From: Voacanga thouarsii
Lineage: Eukaryota; Streptophyta; Magnoliopsida; Gentianales; Apocynaceae
Assembly: GCA_026120185.1 (NCBI GenBank)
Contig: JANUWF010001819.1
Span: 372,001 to 436,000 of the forward strand
Direction: 5' to 3'
DNA length: 64,000 nt
Position numbers and translations under genes: made by a program. Below the pieces are notes generated by a model. The model searched no databases. It had not been told where the DNA came from and saw nothing but the letters and a program-made list of their open reading frames with translations. Positions within the stretch are counted from its first letter, which is position 1, and each line of letters begins with the position of its first letter. This document shows, in pieces, positions 11,349 through 22,108 of this stretch.

Positions 11349-11927
11349 GTGTCCTGGGTTATTAATTACTTCCCACCATTAGATCTAGATCCTTGTGGTA
11401 TCCCCATCCTATACGGGTTCACTCCCAAGATGACGTGAGAAGACCCATGATCTCTAATGAGGATCGTGATGGAAGTCATGGGGCCGTTAGAACCCCTCTC
11501 CCAGTTAGTCTTTTAAAACAAGATTTTTCTGGAAAATATCTTTTTGAAAATTTTCATTAAGTTTTCCCTTAACTCAAAAATAAAATATCTAAATCCATTA
11601 AAATCTCTATGTCAAGGTACACATCTTTTGAGAGATTTTTCCATAGACTAATTTTATTGAAGTTAAAACTAAATGATTTAAAAAATTATTCAATTAAAAC
11701 TTTCTAGAGACTTTGGTCTCAAGTTTATTTGATAAAACAATTTTTCTTGTGCCAAAGTAAAACAAAATGGCATCCTATTTTAACTTACAAAAATATTTAA
11801 ATCCAATATATTTTTTATGTCAAGGATTAAATCCTTTGAAAAAATATCTAAGGATTAATTTTTTGTTCAAATTAAAATAACCATTTAATTTGTAGAAAAA
11901 TATTTTCTTGTCAAAAATATTCCCAAA

Positions 11928-12107
11928 GACTTTGGTCTTTGAGAAAACGTTCACATAGGTACTCAAAAATAAATAGCATGCTAGAAAATAATAGACGTTG
12001 GTCTTTGAGAAAACGTGCACATAGGTAAATAGCATGCTAGAAAATAATAGACGTTGGTCTTTGAGAAAACGTGCACATAGGTACTCAAAAATAAATAGCA
12101 TGCTTTT
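11928..12107. repeat. Tandem triplication of about 56-66 bp in the Copia-A leader
   Basis: Three copies start at 11928, 11994 and 12050 (GACKTTGGTCTTTGAGAAAA, then a CACATAGGTA and AAATAGCATGCT stretch). The middle copy lacks an ACTCAAAAAT segment. The complete Copia-A has only one copy (about 22965-23040), so the triplication arose in this copy. Confidence 0.85.
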
Positions 12108-12263
12108 CTATTTTTAAACCTAAGTACCCAGATAATAGAATTAAACACATTAATTAATTAATTAATTAATGCTCTTGTTTAATCCTAAAATCCCTTACTA
12201 ATATTTTTTAGGCAAAAATATTCCATAAATATTAACTATTGCAAAATATTAACTTCGTCTGGT

Positions 12264-12268
12264 ATAGA
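12264..12268. repeat. Target site duplication ATAGA (left) of the Gyp-T solo LTR
   Basis: ATAGA precedes TGTAACACCCC at 12269 and recurs at 29703-29707 after GGGGTTTCACA. The Copia-A leader continues on both sides (CTGGTAT then CCCCAAAAC), matching the unbroken leader near 23196-23210. Confidence 0.9.
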
Positions 12269-13820
12269 TGTAACACCCCACTACCTAAGCCCAACATGGC
12301 CGGGGATGTCGCCCCATCCAAAGGACAAGGGGTCTTTATAACTAGGTCACACAAAAGAAAATAAAAGCAATACTTTAAAATTGAACTTATTACAACCCCC
12401 ACAAAAAAAAAAAAAAAAATACAGGTACGAATCTAAAATAAATTGATTACTACTATCTCTCGAAAAAACACATAAGATAAATAACATAAGTTTTCAAAGC
12501 AGGCAACAAATCTAGCTACTTATCTCCACAGCAAGGTTGACCTAAAAACATGGCATAAAAGGTGATAAGATAAAAATCTCTGTAAGCCTGTGTGTGCTTT
12601 GAGTGTTTCAGGTAAAACAGTTCACGTATGCAAGTTGTAAAAATTGCATAAGAGAAAGTACTGGCAAGCATGAAATAATGTTAAAATAAAGAGTGACGTT
12701 TTACTTTTCGAACAACACATGTGCACAATAAATACAACCACTCAAACGGGTAACCACAGGTTACCACACCTTGGGCAGCATGACCATATAACGATCAGAA
12801 TGCCACACTTTATGCAGACTAACAAAAGGTAGGTGTACGGCCTATCGGGTGAGACATTCCTCCTTCTCTACACCCAAACTTACCGGTTGTCCACTCCGAA
12901 AACATACAATCCACATGACTAAAACTTGCTAGCTCCGACCACCATGACCTACTAGACTGGCATCCTATTCGGGAAGGACTCACCCCTCAGAGGTAGCCAT
13001 CTACTGAGAGGCTTATCCTAACCCTTCAAGGACTAGTCCTAGTAGTTATGGTTCGAATGGTTGCAGAATTTCCTGTGCTGTTTTTTTGCAATATTCCAGC
13101 CGATTTGCAAAGGGTTTTGAGAGGTGTTTGAGGATCCTTTAAGGCTGGTTTCTAGCCTTCTTTATGGACGAAAAGCAGAGGTATTTTACTGGTTTTAAGA
13201 TAGAAGAAACAACTTTGATTTCGGCCTGCTATGGTGCGAAACTGCCCAGATTTTTTTTTCTGGTTTGTCCAATGTTGTGCAGTCCGGTTTTTGCATAAGA
13301 ATTTCAGTCTTTAAGCTAAATCAATTGGCCATTTTTCTGGTAGCAATTGATTAAGATAGATGGTTGAGATTTTTGAAGGTTAGGCTGCTCAAGAATATGG
13401 AAAAATTTCAGATTTCTTTCATGGAGGATATGAACACTATGGAGTGGAGTTTGAAGGTTCAACCATGGAGATTAATTTTTCTTGGGAACCTTCCTTAACT
13501 CCTTCCGTATTTTCAGTCAAATCTCCAACCTTTAAGAGTCATTTTCAAAATTCAATGACCAATAATCCTTTCTGAATTTTCTGGAATTGAAACATGGATT
13601 AGAATAAATTTTGAACAAGCTTAATTGGTGAAAAGGTTTAGACAAGCTAGAGGTATTGGAGGGAAAAAGAATTCTTCTAGAATCCTTTTTAGGACATAAG
13701 GATAGGATTAGGACATTCCCTTCACTTCTCCTCTAGGACAACACTCCTATTTTTTTCATGGAATGCAAGAAACGAAATCCAACCCTAAATAAATAAAAAA
13801 AAATTATGATAAGACTTAAA

Positions 13821-13882
13821 TGATGGGATTTGAACTCAAGAACTTAGAGATTAATTCCAAAGCTCTAACCACTAAACCACAA
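13821..13882 (-). other. tRNA-like segment with Pol III A and B boxes inside the Gyp-T LTR
   Basis: Read on the minus strand, TGGTTTAGTGG fits the tRNA A box (TRGYNNARYGG). It is followed 32 bases later by AGTTCAAATCC, one base off the B box GGTTCRANNCC. The same segment occurs at the same LTR position at 44870-44932 and 48030-48090. The anticodon stem does not pair well, so this is a tRNA-derived relic or promoter module, not a working tRNA gene. Confidence 0.55.
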
Positions 13883-14014
13883 CAACACTTGTTCTTATTT
13901 CCTCACCCAAATATTTTTCTTATTTAATCCCCAAGCTATCTTCCTATTTTGTCCTCAAGAAAAATTACCATTTTATTCCAAGAATAAGCCAAATTTCGAG
14001 GACGAAATTTTTGT

Positions 14015-14027
14015 AAGAAGGGGAGGA
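14015..14027 (+). other. Polypurine tract of the second gypsy element
   Basis: AAGAAGGGGAGGA immediately before TGTAACACCC. It fixes this LTR as a 3' LTR in plus orientation. Confidence 0.85.
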
Positions 14028-14346
14028 TGTAACACCCTACCTTTTTACTTCCGATTTGCTACTACCTGTAACGGGATGAGAATTTATATCAATGGGTAGA
14101 ACAAAGGTTGATCAGTATAATAAGACGAATACTTTGGTAAAATAAAGTTTTATCAGGACATGGATGTAATTACTGGATTTGTTCTACCCATACCCTAAAT
14201 TTTTGGAAGGCTATTCAAATTAATAAAATAAGAATTTTAGGGTACTCTAGAAAGAGAAATTGATCAGTGCAATGAGACGCACGTTTTGGTGTGAATTGTG
14301 CTACACGGGGTATCGAGGGCAGTTTCATCATTTTGACCGCGTTCGT
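14028..14346 (+). repeat. Second gypsy 3' LTR, left piece
   Basis: First 319 bp of the LTR, up to the Copia-A solo LTR inserted at 14347. The open frame starting at 14291 crosses the junction between the two elements and is not a gene. Confidence 0.78.
14342..14346. repeat. Target site duplication TTCGT (left) of the Copia-A solo LTR
   Basis: Pairs with TTTGT at 26178-26182 across the solo LTR. The one difference is C to T within a CpG, the expected decay of a methylated site. Confidence 0.75.
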
Positions 14347-16172
14347 TGATGGAAAACGAAAAACAAGGGAGCATGCTGTATGTAAAAAAAAATTGGAGAA
14401 AAATAAAATGCGAGCCTTAAAGGCTATGTGGAAGCGTGAAGATCATACCTTTGCGTTCCTTAACCCTCCTAGGTTGCGTAGGAACAGATTGAACGGCTGG
14501 AATCGCCTCGCTTTGCACACTTGAAGGAGCTTCCGGTTGAGCACCCGCTAGCCTTCTACTTCGCCTTGTTTGCATTAACGCTTAGCTCTCCAACTCTCGG
14601 GATATTCCTCAGCCTAACCTCTAGTTGGTGAACACTATGGTGAAGAGGAACGATCTCAAAACTCCTTGGTTCTTTTGCTATTGATTAGCAAAGAACAAGA
14701 AGAAACCACAGAGGAAGGGAGAGGGAAAAACGTGAGTTCCCAGAGAGAGAGTGACGCAAGTGTATTAGGCTAGGGGAAAAATTAGGGTTTTATTTTCCAA
14801 TGAGTTGTTTATTAGTTCGCCTAAACTAGGTCTCTCAATCTCTGATAAACATATCACCGGGATTTCAAAACACCCGGATGTTATCCTGAGAATCAGTTTG
14901 GCCTAACCTTAAACTCCTCTTAACCGTATCTGGAAAAAACCCTAAGGTCCAAGCTATTGGGCCAGAAAAATATTTATTATTATTTTTATTATTTTTCTTG
15001 GACCCAAAAGGCCCAAAATAATAAATATTAACTATTTATTTCCTGGGCTTACATAAGTAACCCAATAAATAATTAATGAGCCCAAATGAACCATAATAAT
15101 TAATTTTAATTATTTATTTATTTCATGGGCCTATATAAATAACCTAATAAATAATTAAACATTATTTATTTCCCCTAGTTTAAGCACAGGTTAATTTCGT
15201 AATTATTCATACTAGACCTAGGCCCTGAATAATTAATTAACCAATTAAACTAGATAATTAATTTCTCTCAACTCCTGTTTTATTTATTTTTTTCTTCCAG
15301 TCCAGTAATAAATTAGACTTCCTGAATAAAATAAAATAAAATAAAATCCTCTTCAACTGAGACCAAATCCTCAACCCAAAAGTAGTTAGGACTTACGGGC
15401 TATCCCGAGGAAAAGGACACATCGCCTTGGCTGTTAAAATGACTAAAATACCCCTGTTATATAAATAGTTGTATTTTGTATTTTAAATATTTTCTAATAT
15501 CACCATAAGGAAATATTGACCCCAAGGACAATGCTGCATTCGCAAAGTCTCCGACCTACAGGTGAAATGACTAAAATACCCCTCTACACATCGCCGTACA
15601 TTTAGAGAGGAAGAAGTGTACTAACACCCCCCTAAATGACATCTACCATCCTTAGGCTTCTAGTCCAATGATCCATGACTTCCTGGAATGTTTCCGCTTT
15701 CCAAGGGAGCTACCCTAAAGCAAACATCCAAGTCATGTTTCCCAGGGCCCTAGATAATTTAGACCATTCGGACAACCACAAGGGGCGATATAGTGTAGAA
15801 ACTATCTTGTATAAGTCTGTCTTAACAAACTAGTCACACATACCCAACATGCAAGTATATTAGCCCTACGATAGAACCTCAACTACAACAAATCAAAGTA
15901 TATGCATCCAGCTTCGCCAGACCACCAACTCATACTCAAGTCGTAGAGTACTAGTCCACGCTATAGCGGTAGTAGTCTAGGTTTCTACCGTATAGTACTT
16001 TGAGAAACCACTACTACAGGTCTTGTTCTACGTATTCGAAATATGCTTATGTCATGAAGTGAGTGGACTACCCACTGGCTAAAGGTAAGCCATTCCCCAT
16101 TTGGAATTCATAACATAATAACCTAAACATGATGAGGTTCCCAGTCTTATCAATAGGTTAAGAACAAATGTT

Positions 16173-16177
16173 TATGT
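16173..16177. repeat. Target site duplication TATGT (left) of the complete Copia-A
   Basis: TATGT at 16173-16177 and again at 25970-25974. In the intact LTR the sequence reads TTTATGTGTTAAAT once (near 25771). Confidence 0.93.
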
Positions 16178-18199
16178 TGATGGAAACGTGAAAACAGGGG
16201 AGCATGTTGCATACGTCAAAAAAAAAAATTGGAGAAAAATAAAACGCGAGTCTTAAAGGCTATGCGGAAGCGTGAAGATCATACATTTGCGTTTCTTAAC
16301 CCTCCTAGGTTGCGTAGGAACAGATTGAATGGCTGGAATCGCCTCGCTTTGCACACTTGAAGGAGCTTCCGGTTGAACACCCGCTAGCCTTCTACTTCGC
16401 CTTGTTTGCATTAACACTTAACTCTCCAACTACCAGGATATTCCTCAGCCTAACCTCTAGTTGGTGAAGACTATGGAGAAGAAGAATGGTCTCAAATCTC
16501 CTTGGTTCACTCGATATTGATTAGCAAAGTCCAAGGAGAAAACCAGAAGAAAGGAAAACGTGAAAGACCAGAGAGAGAGACGTGAGAACCCCTGAGAGAC
16601 GTGAGACTCACTGAGATGTCTTGGGAATTCAGGGTTCACTAGTTTATCGGTTTGCCAAAAACAGGTCTCTCATTATTTGATAAACATATCCCCGGGATAT
16701 CATATTTCAAACACCCGGATGTTATCTTGAGCATCAGTTTGGCCTAACCCTAAACTCCTCTTAACCGTATCTGGAAAAACCCTAAGGTCCAAGCTATTGG
16801 GCCAGGAAAATATTTATTATTTTCCTTGGACCCAAAAGGCCCAAAATAATAAACATTAATTATTTATTTCCTGGGCTTATATAAACAACCCAATAAATAA
16901 TTAAGAAGCCCAAATGAACCAAAATAACTAATCTTTAATTATTTATTTCATGGGCCTATATAAATAACCCAATAAATAATTTAAACATTAATTATTTCCC
17001 CTAGTTTAAGCCCAGGTTAATTTCTTAATTATTCATACTGGACCTAGGCTCTGAATAATTAATTAACCAATTAAACTAGATAATTAATTTCTCTCAACTC
17101 CTATTTTATTTATTTATTTATTTTATTCCAGTCCAATAATAAATTAGACTTCCTGAATAAAATAAAATAAAATAAAATCCTCTTCAACTGAGACCAATTC
17201 CTCAACCCAAAAGTAGTTAGGACTTACGGGCTATCCCGAGGAAAAGGACACAACGCCTTGGCTACAAAAATGACCAAAATACCCCTGCTATATAAATAGC
17301 TGTATTTTGCATTTTAAATATTTCCTAATATCACCATAAGGAAATATTGACCCCAAGGACAATGCTGTATTCGCAAAGTCTCCGACCTACAGGTGAAATG
17401 ACTAAAATACCCATCTACACATCGCCGTACATTTAGAAAGGAAGAAGTGTACTAACACCCCCCTAAATGACATCTACCATCCTTAGGCTTCTAGTCCAAT
17501 GGTCCACGACTTCCTGGAGTGTTTCCGCTTTCTAAGGGTGTTACCCTAAAGCAAATATCCAAGTCATGTTTCCCAGGGCCCTGGATAATTTAGACCATTC
17601 GGACAACCACAAGGGGCGATATAGTGCAGAAACTATCTTGTATAAGTCTGTCTTAACTAACTAGTCACACATACCCAACATGTAAGTATATTGGCCCTAC
17701 GATAGAACCTCAACTACAACAAATCCAAGTATATGCTTCCAGCTTCGCTAGACCACCAACTCATACTCAAGTCGTAGAGTACTATTCCACACTGTAGCGG
17801 TAGTAGTCTAGGTTTCTACCATATAGTACTTTGAGAAACCACTACTACAAGTCATGTTCTACGTATTCGAAATACGCTTATGTCATGAAGTGAGTGGACT
17901 ACCCAGTGGGTAAAGGTAAGCCATTCCCCATTTGGAATTCATAACATAATAACCTAAACATGATGAGGTTCCCAGTCTCATCAATAGGTTAAGAACAAAT
18001 GTTTATATGTTAAATAACCCGTGATCCTTACCTTACTGTGAAAGACCACCATTCACATGGATCACTTATTTAAACACAATGGGTCTGTTCCAAATGAAAA
18101 TTGTGCACAAACAAAAAGTAAATTCACAAACAATTTCTGAAAATTAAAATATTCGATTTTACATCAGAAACCTAGTCTAAGAGGGCATACAATCCAACA
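16178..18199 (-). repeat. Complete Copia-A 3' LTR
   Basis: Plus-strand reading TGATGGAAACG...CAATCCAACA, that is TGTTGGATTG...CGTTTCCATCA in element orientation; 2022 bp. It differs from the other LTR by small changes, including about 22 bp (near 16410-16436) missing from the 5' copy. Confidence 0.92.
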
Positions 18200-18214
18200 A
18201 TCTTCCACTTGCAC
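18200..18214 (-). other. Complete Copia-A polypurine tract
   Basis: On the minus strand GTGCAAGTGGAAGAT lies directly before TGTTGG of the 3' LTR. It is a slightly degenerate AAGTGGGAGAT tract. Confidence 0.8.
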
Positions 18215-18278
18215 TCTAAGACTAGGTAAGTCCATAGGTGCCCACCCCTATGGCGTCTAAGTGTCTCTTGAAGACTCT

Positions 18279-19141
18279 TTAAGCCAAAGGCTTGGTGAAT
18301 GGATCTGCTAGATTATTTTCTGAGGTAATATGCTCTACCATGACTTCCCGTCTCTGGATGAAATCCCGGATCAGGTGGTTCTTCCTCTTGATGTGTTTCC
18401 CCTTCTTGTGGTTCCGAGGCTCCTTAGATTGCGTACTACTCCAGTGTTGTTGCAATACATCACAACCGGCCTGTCCATATGTGGTACGACTCCAAGTTCT
18501 GAAAGAAACTTCCGGAGCCAGACTGCTTCCTTGGATGCCTCCGAAGCAGCCACATACTCAGCTTCTATGGTTGAGTCAGCAATACAAGACTGCTTAATAC
18601 TCCTCCATGAAATTGCCCCTCCAGACAAGGTGAAGACATATCCACTAGTGGATTTTCTCTCATCCTTATCTGCCTGGAAGTCTGAGTCTGTGTATCCTAT
18701 AGGAACCAAATCATCAGCCCTGTAAACCAGCATATAATCTCTCGTTCCCTTGAAGTACTTGAGAATATACTTTACAGCTTGCCAATGAACCTCCCTTGGG
18801 TTTGACTGATATCTGCTAACTAAGCCCACGACAAAGCAGATATCTGGCCTAGTACATAGCATGGCGTACATGAGACTTCCCATAGCCGAAGCGTAGGGAA
18901 TCCTACTCATTCTGTCCTTTTCTTCTTGAGACTTAGGACAGTCCTTCGAAGAAAATGATAGCCCATGTCTGCAAGGGATTAGAGCTCCCTTGCATGAGTC
19001 CATACTGTACTTAGCCCGCATCTTGTCAATGTATGTCGCTTGGGATAATCCTAACATTCTCTGCTTCCTATTTCTAAGAAGCTTAATCCCGAGAATGTAG
19101 CTGGCTTCTCCCAAGTCCTTCATACTTAATTGACTAGACAA
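18279..19141 (-). pseudogene. Complete Copia-A RT C-terminus and RNase H (one frameshift)
   Basis: Minus-strand bases 19141-18371 are open for 256 codons: RT connection (SMKDLGEASYILGI), then RNase H with GYTDSDFQ (Asp), DSTIEAEYVA (Glu) and MYCNNTG, where the last catalytic Asp reads Asn. A one-base loss near 18434 shifts the frame; the expected C-terminal HIRR-like and DPFTKPLA motifs continue in the next frame to a stop at 18279. It would remove RNA from the hybrid during reverse transcription. Decayed. Confidence 0.87.
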
Positions 19142-20100
19142 CTAAACCTTTGTAGATGACAATGTCCCTATATTATTTCCAATGAGTAGAATGTCATCCA
19201 CATAGAGGACAAGAAAAACCACATTAATGCCTTTAAGTTTCTTGTACACGCATGGTTCATCTTCATTTTGAATAAAACCATAAGACTTTACGGTCTCATC
19301 AAAACGAATGTTCCATGCTCTCGATGCCTGCTTAAGTCCATAAATGGACTTCTTAAGCTTGCAAACCATGTGTTCCTGGCCTTCAGCAATAAAGCCTTCC
19401 GGTTGGGACATATAGATGTCTTCGCTAAGATGGCCATTCAAGAATGCCGTCTTAACATCCATTTGTCATATCTCGTAGTCATAGTGACAGGCGATGGCAA
19501 GGAGGATGCTGATGGATTTAAGCATAGCTACCGGGGAAAAGGTTTCCTTATAGTCGATACCCTCTTTCTGAGTATACCCTTTCGCCACAAGCCTAGCTTT
19601 GAAGGTTTCCACCTTCCCATCCGCTCCTCTCTTTCTCTTGTATACCCACTTGCACCCAATGGGTTTTATCCCTTCAGGTGAAGCTACAAGATCCCAAACC
19701 TGATTGAGGTACATAGACTCAATCTCGGCTTTCATTGCTTCATGCCACAGATTTGCATCGGCATCAGCAATGGCCTCCTCGTATCTTGCGGGGTCTTGTT
19801 CCTGATGGTCGGAGACCAGCTCAAAGGCTTCTCCAGTCCATCTATCCGGAACCCTAGACACTCTCCCACTACGACGAGGCTCCATTTGCACAGGCTCTTG
19901 AGGCTGTGCCTCTTCTTGTTCCAAAATCGGGTCAGAAGAAGTTGGTTCCGTAGATAACTTCTCCTGAAGTTCCAACCTCGTTGAACCTTTAGTGGAAGTA
20001 CTTTGATCATCTTCCAAGTATCTAGCATTGGTACTGACTAGTACCTTCTGCTCCTTAGGATGATTAAAGTAGCCTCCTTTTGTCCCTTTTGGATACCCAA
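19142..20100 (-). pseudogene. Complete Copia-A integrase-RT linker and reverse transcriptase (two stops)
   Basis: The frame from 20344 is open to a TGA at 19466 (EI, stop, QMDV, where TGG is expected), then open again from 19462 to a TAG at 19142 (again in place of Trp). Motifs: RRSGRVSRVPDRW in the linker, WVYKRKRG, FKARLVAKGY, FSPVAMLKSI, QMDVKTAFLNG with the first catalytic Asp, SIYGLKQASRAW, and LYVDDILLIG with the catalytic Asp pair. All polymerase catalytic residues survive; only the two Trp codons stop the chain. Confidence 0.9.
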
Positions 20101-20908
20101 CAAAATAGCATAATTCTGATCTTAGTTCTAACTTGTCTCCCTTGATCAGTACATAAGCTGGACATCCCCAAATCCTGAGATGATTCAGACTTGGCTTACG
20201 CCCAGTCCACATCTCATAGGGAGTCCTAAGTACTAACTTGGAAGGCACCAAGTTCAGAATATATGCCGCTATTTCCAGGGCATATCCCCAAAAGGACACT
20301 GGAAGAGTAGCATGAGACATCATGCTTCGGACCATTTCCATCAACGTCCTGTTCTTTCTCTCAGCTACTCCGTTCTGCTGGGGGGTTCCCAGCGCAGAGA
20401 GCTAGGATACTATCCCATGATGTACCATGTAGTCCTTGAATTCACCTAGGAGGTACTCTCCACCACGATCCGATCGTAAGGTTTTGATTAATTTACATGT
20501 CTGACGCTCCACTTCAGCCTTAAACTCCTTGAACTTGTTAAAAGAGTCAGACTTGCGTCTCATCAGGTAAATGTAACAATACCTTGTACAATCATCCGTG
20601 AAAGTAATAAAGTACTCAAAACCTCCCCTAGTTGGTGTAGACAATGGACCGCACACATCAGTGTGAACAAGACTCAACACCTCCTTGGCTCTATCCGTCT
20701 TTGGTGTAAATGACCCCTTGGTCATTTTTCCCATCAGGCAGGATTCACACTGAGGCCAACTTTCCAATCTCAATGAGCCTAAAGGCCCATCATGGATTAG
20801 CCTCTGAATCCTGGTTGAGTTAATATGACCCAACCTCAGATGCCAAAGGTATAAATCATTGATATTGGTCCTTCTCTTCTTAGTTAAAGGTTCAGACTGA
20901 GCGTTATT
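20101..20908 (-). pseudogene. Complete Copia-A integrase (one stop)
   Basis: Zinc region LWHLRLGHIN and CESCLMGK near 20840-20730, then the core: VHTDVCGPL (Asp), FTDDCTRY (Asp), SDRGGEYL, and QNGVAERKN (Glu), followed by FWGYALEIA and IWGCPAYV. A TAG at about 20404 in place of a Gln codon (VS, stop, LSALG) breaks an otherwise continuous frame with the protease and RT. Catalytic D, D, E residues are present. It would insert the element DNA. Confidence 0.9.
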
Positions 20909-21493
20909 TTATTGTTTGTTAATAGGGTTTAAAAAGAATAAATTTCCATACATGTGCCCAGTACATAAAATTTCTCCATCTCTACTGATAGAAATACCAG
21001 AATGGAAAGATACAGAATATCCTTGATTAATAAGTTTTACAACTGAAATCAAATTCTGACGAAAACCAGGTACATATAAAATATCATTTAAAATCACTAT
21101 CTTATTACAATAAAAAATGAGATCCAGCTCTCCCACTGCAAGGGCCCAGACTTGTGCTCCATTTCCCACTCGAAGCCCATGTTCGCCCTTCTTGAGTCTT
21201 CTTATCTTCCTAAACCCCTGCAAGGAGTTACAGATATGATCAGTGGCTCCTGAATTAACAATCCAAGTGGAAGTTGATCCTACCATTGATATGGACTCTA
21301 GATAGTAAACATTACCTGTGGGGTTTTTCTTGGCCTGAAGATCTGGACACTCCTTTTTCCAGTGTCCCTTCTTGCCACACTTGAAGCACTTGCCCTTTGG
21401 TTTGTCCTTGGGCTGGGCTGCTGTATTCCCCTTCTTCCTTTTGAACTTTCTGGGCTTAGGCCCAGTTCTTGAAGAAGAGGCCTTAGCAATCAT
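20909..21493 (-). pseudogene. Complete Copia-A nucleocapsid knuckle and protease (194 codons)
   Basis: An open stretch bounded by TAG (21503) and TAA (20909). It has a complete CCHC knuckle, CFKCGKKGHWKKEC, at residues 35-48. The protease active site follows as WIVNSGATDHIC: Asn-Ser-Gly replaces the usual Asp-Ser/Thr-Gly, so the catalytic Asp is lost (GAC/GAT to AAC/AAT, a G-to-A change). Then comes the pre-integrase region to NPINKQ. With Asn in the active site this protease should be inactive even if the stops were absent. Confidence 0.88.
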
Positions 21494-22108
21494 GGCCTTA
21501 GACTACGGCTTCATGACCTTCTCCGCCATCTGGAGCTCCTTCATCAGTTCAATTAAATTCATGTTCAACTTGTTCATGTTATAGTTTAACTTGAACTGAG
21601 TGAAAGAGCCCGGTAGAGATTCGAGAACCATGTCCACTTGGCTCTCGGGGTCAATGACAGCCCCTAAGATTTCTGCCTCCTCGAAAGCAGCAATCATCTT
21701 GAGCATATGCTCTTAGACTGATGCTCCCTCAGCCATCTTAGTGTTCACAATAGTTCGAAGAGCCTCCTGCCTTGCGAGCCAGCTCTTGTCTGCGAACATA
21801 GTTGCCAATGATTGACTTATGTCATATGCAGAAGCCATGTGCTCGTGTTTTGACTGGAGCACATTAGACATGGAAGCTAACATATAGCAACGTGCCATTT
21901 CGTCAGCTTTCTTCCATGCCTTTTCAGCCTCTCGCTCTTCAGCGGTGGAACCTTCCCCGATAACAGGGTAGGTTTCGTAAAGGACATACTTATACTCCTC
22001 GGCTGTGAGTATTATGTCCAGGTTCCTTTTCCAATCCACATAGTTTGGATCCGTTAGCTTATTCTCCCTGAGAATAACGGCCAATGGACTAAAAGAACCT
22101 CCCAACAT
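21494..22108 (-). pseudogene. Complete Copia-A gag (two stops)
   Basis: The start ATG is at 22108. Residues 18-34 carry DPNYVDWKRNLDIILT, the gag opening, then MARCYMLASM near residues 71-80. TAA at 21713 and TAG at 21503 break one continuous frame; homology on both sides is uninterrupted. Capsid part of the polyprotein. Confidence 0.88.

Larger units (their letters stand above)
11349..12268 (-). other. Copia-A copy 1 leader, middle block
   Basis: Noncoding leader aligned with 22379-23200 of the complete Copia-A (shared landmarks: TTATTAATTAC, GACTTTGGTCT, the TTAATTAATTAA run and CTTCG-CTGGTAT). It ends at the ATAGA duplication where the Gyp-T LTR begins. The minus-strand open frame inside (11820-12101) is an artefact of the local tandem repeat and looks like no known protein. 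Confidence 0.8.

Noticed and set aside
12269..12280. TGTAACACCCC and GGGGTGTTACA as terminal inverted repeats of a DNA transposon
   Set aside because: The ends are joined to polypurine tracts or flanked by 5-bp duplications and have LTR-style TG...CA termini; they are chromovirus-type LTR ends.
14291..14524. A 77-aa plus-strand ORF
   Set aside because: It spans the joint between the gypsy LTR and the Copia-A solo LTR, so it cannot be an ancestral gene.
18292..19681. Plus-strand open frames of 101-137 aa
   Set aside because: They are antisense shadows of the minus-strand Copia-A RT-RNase H region.
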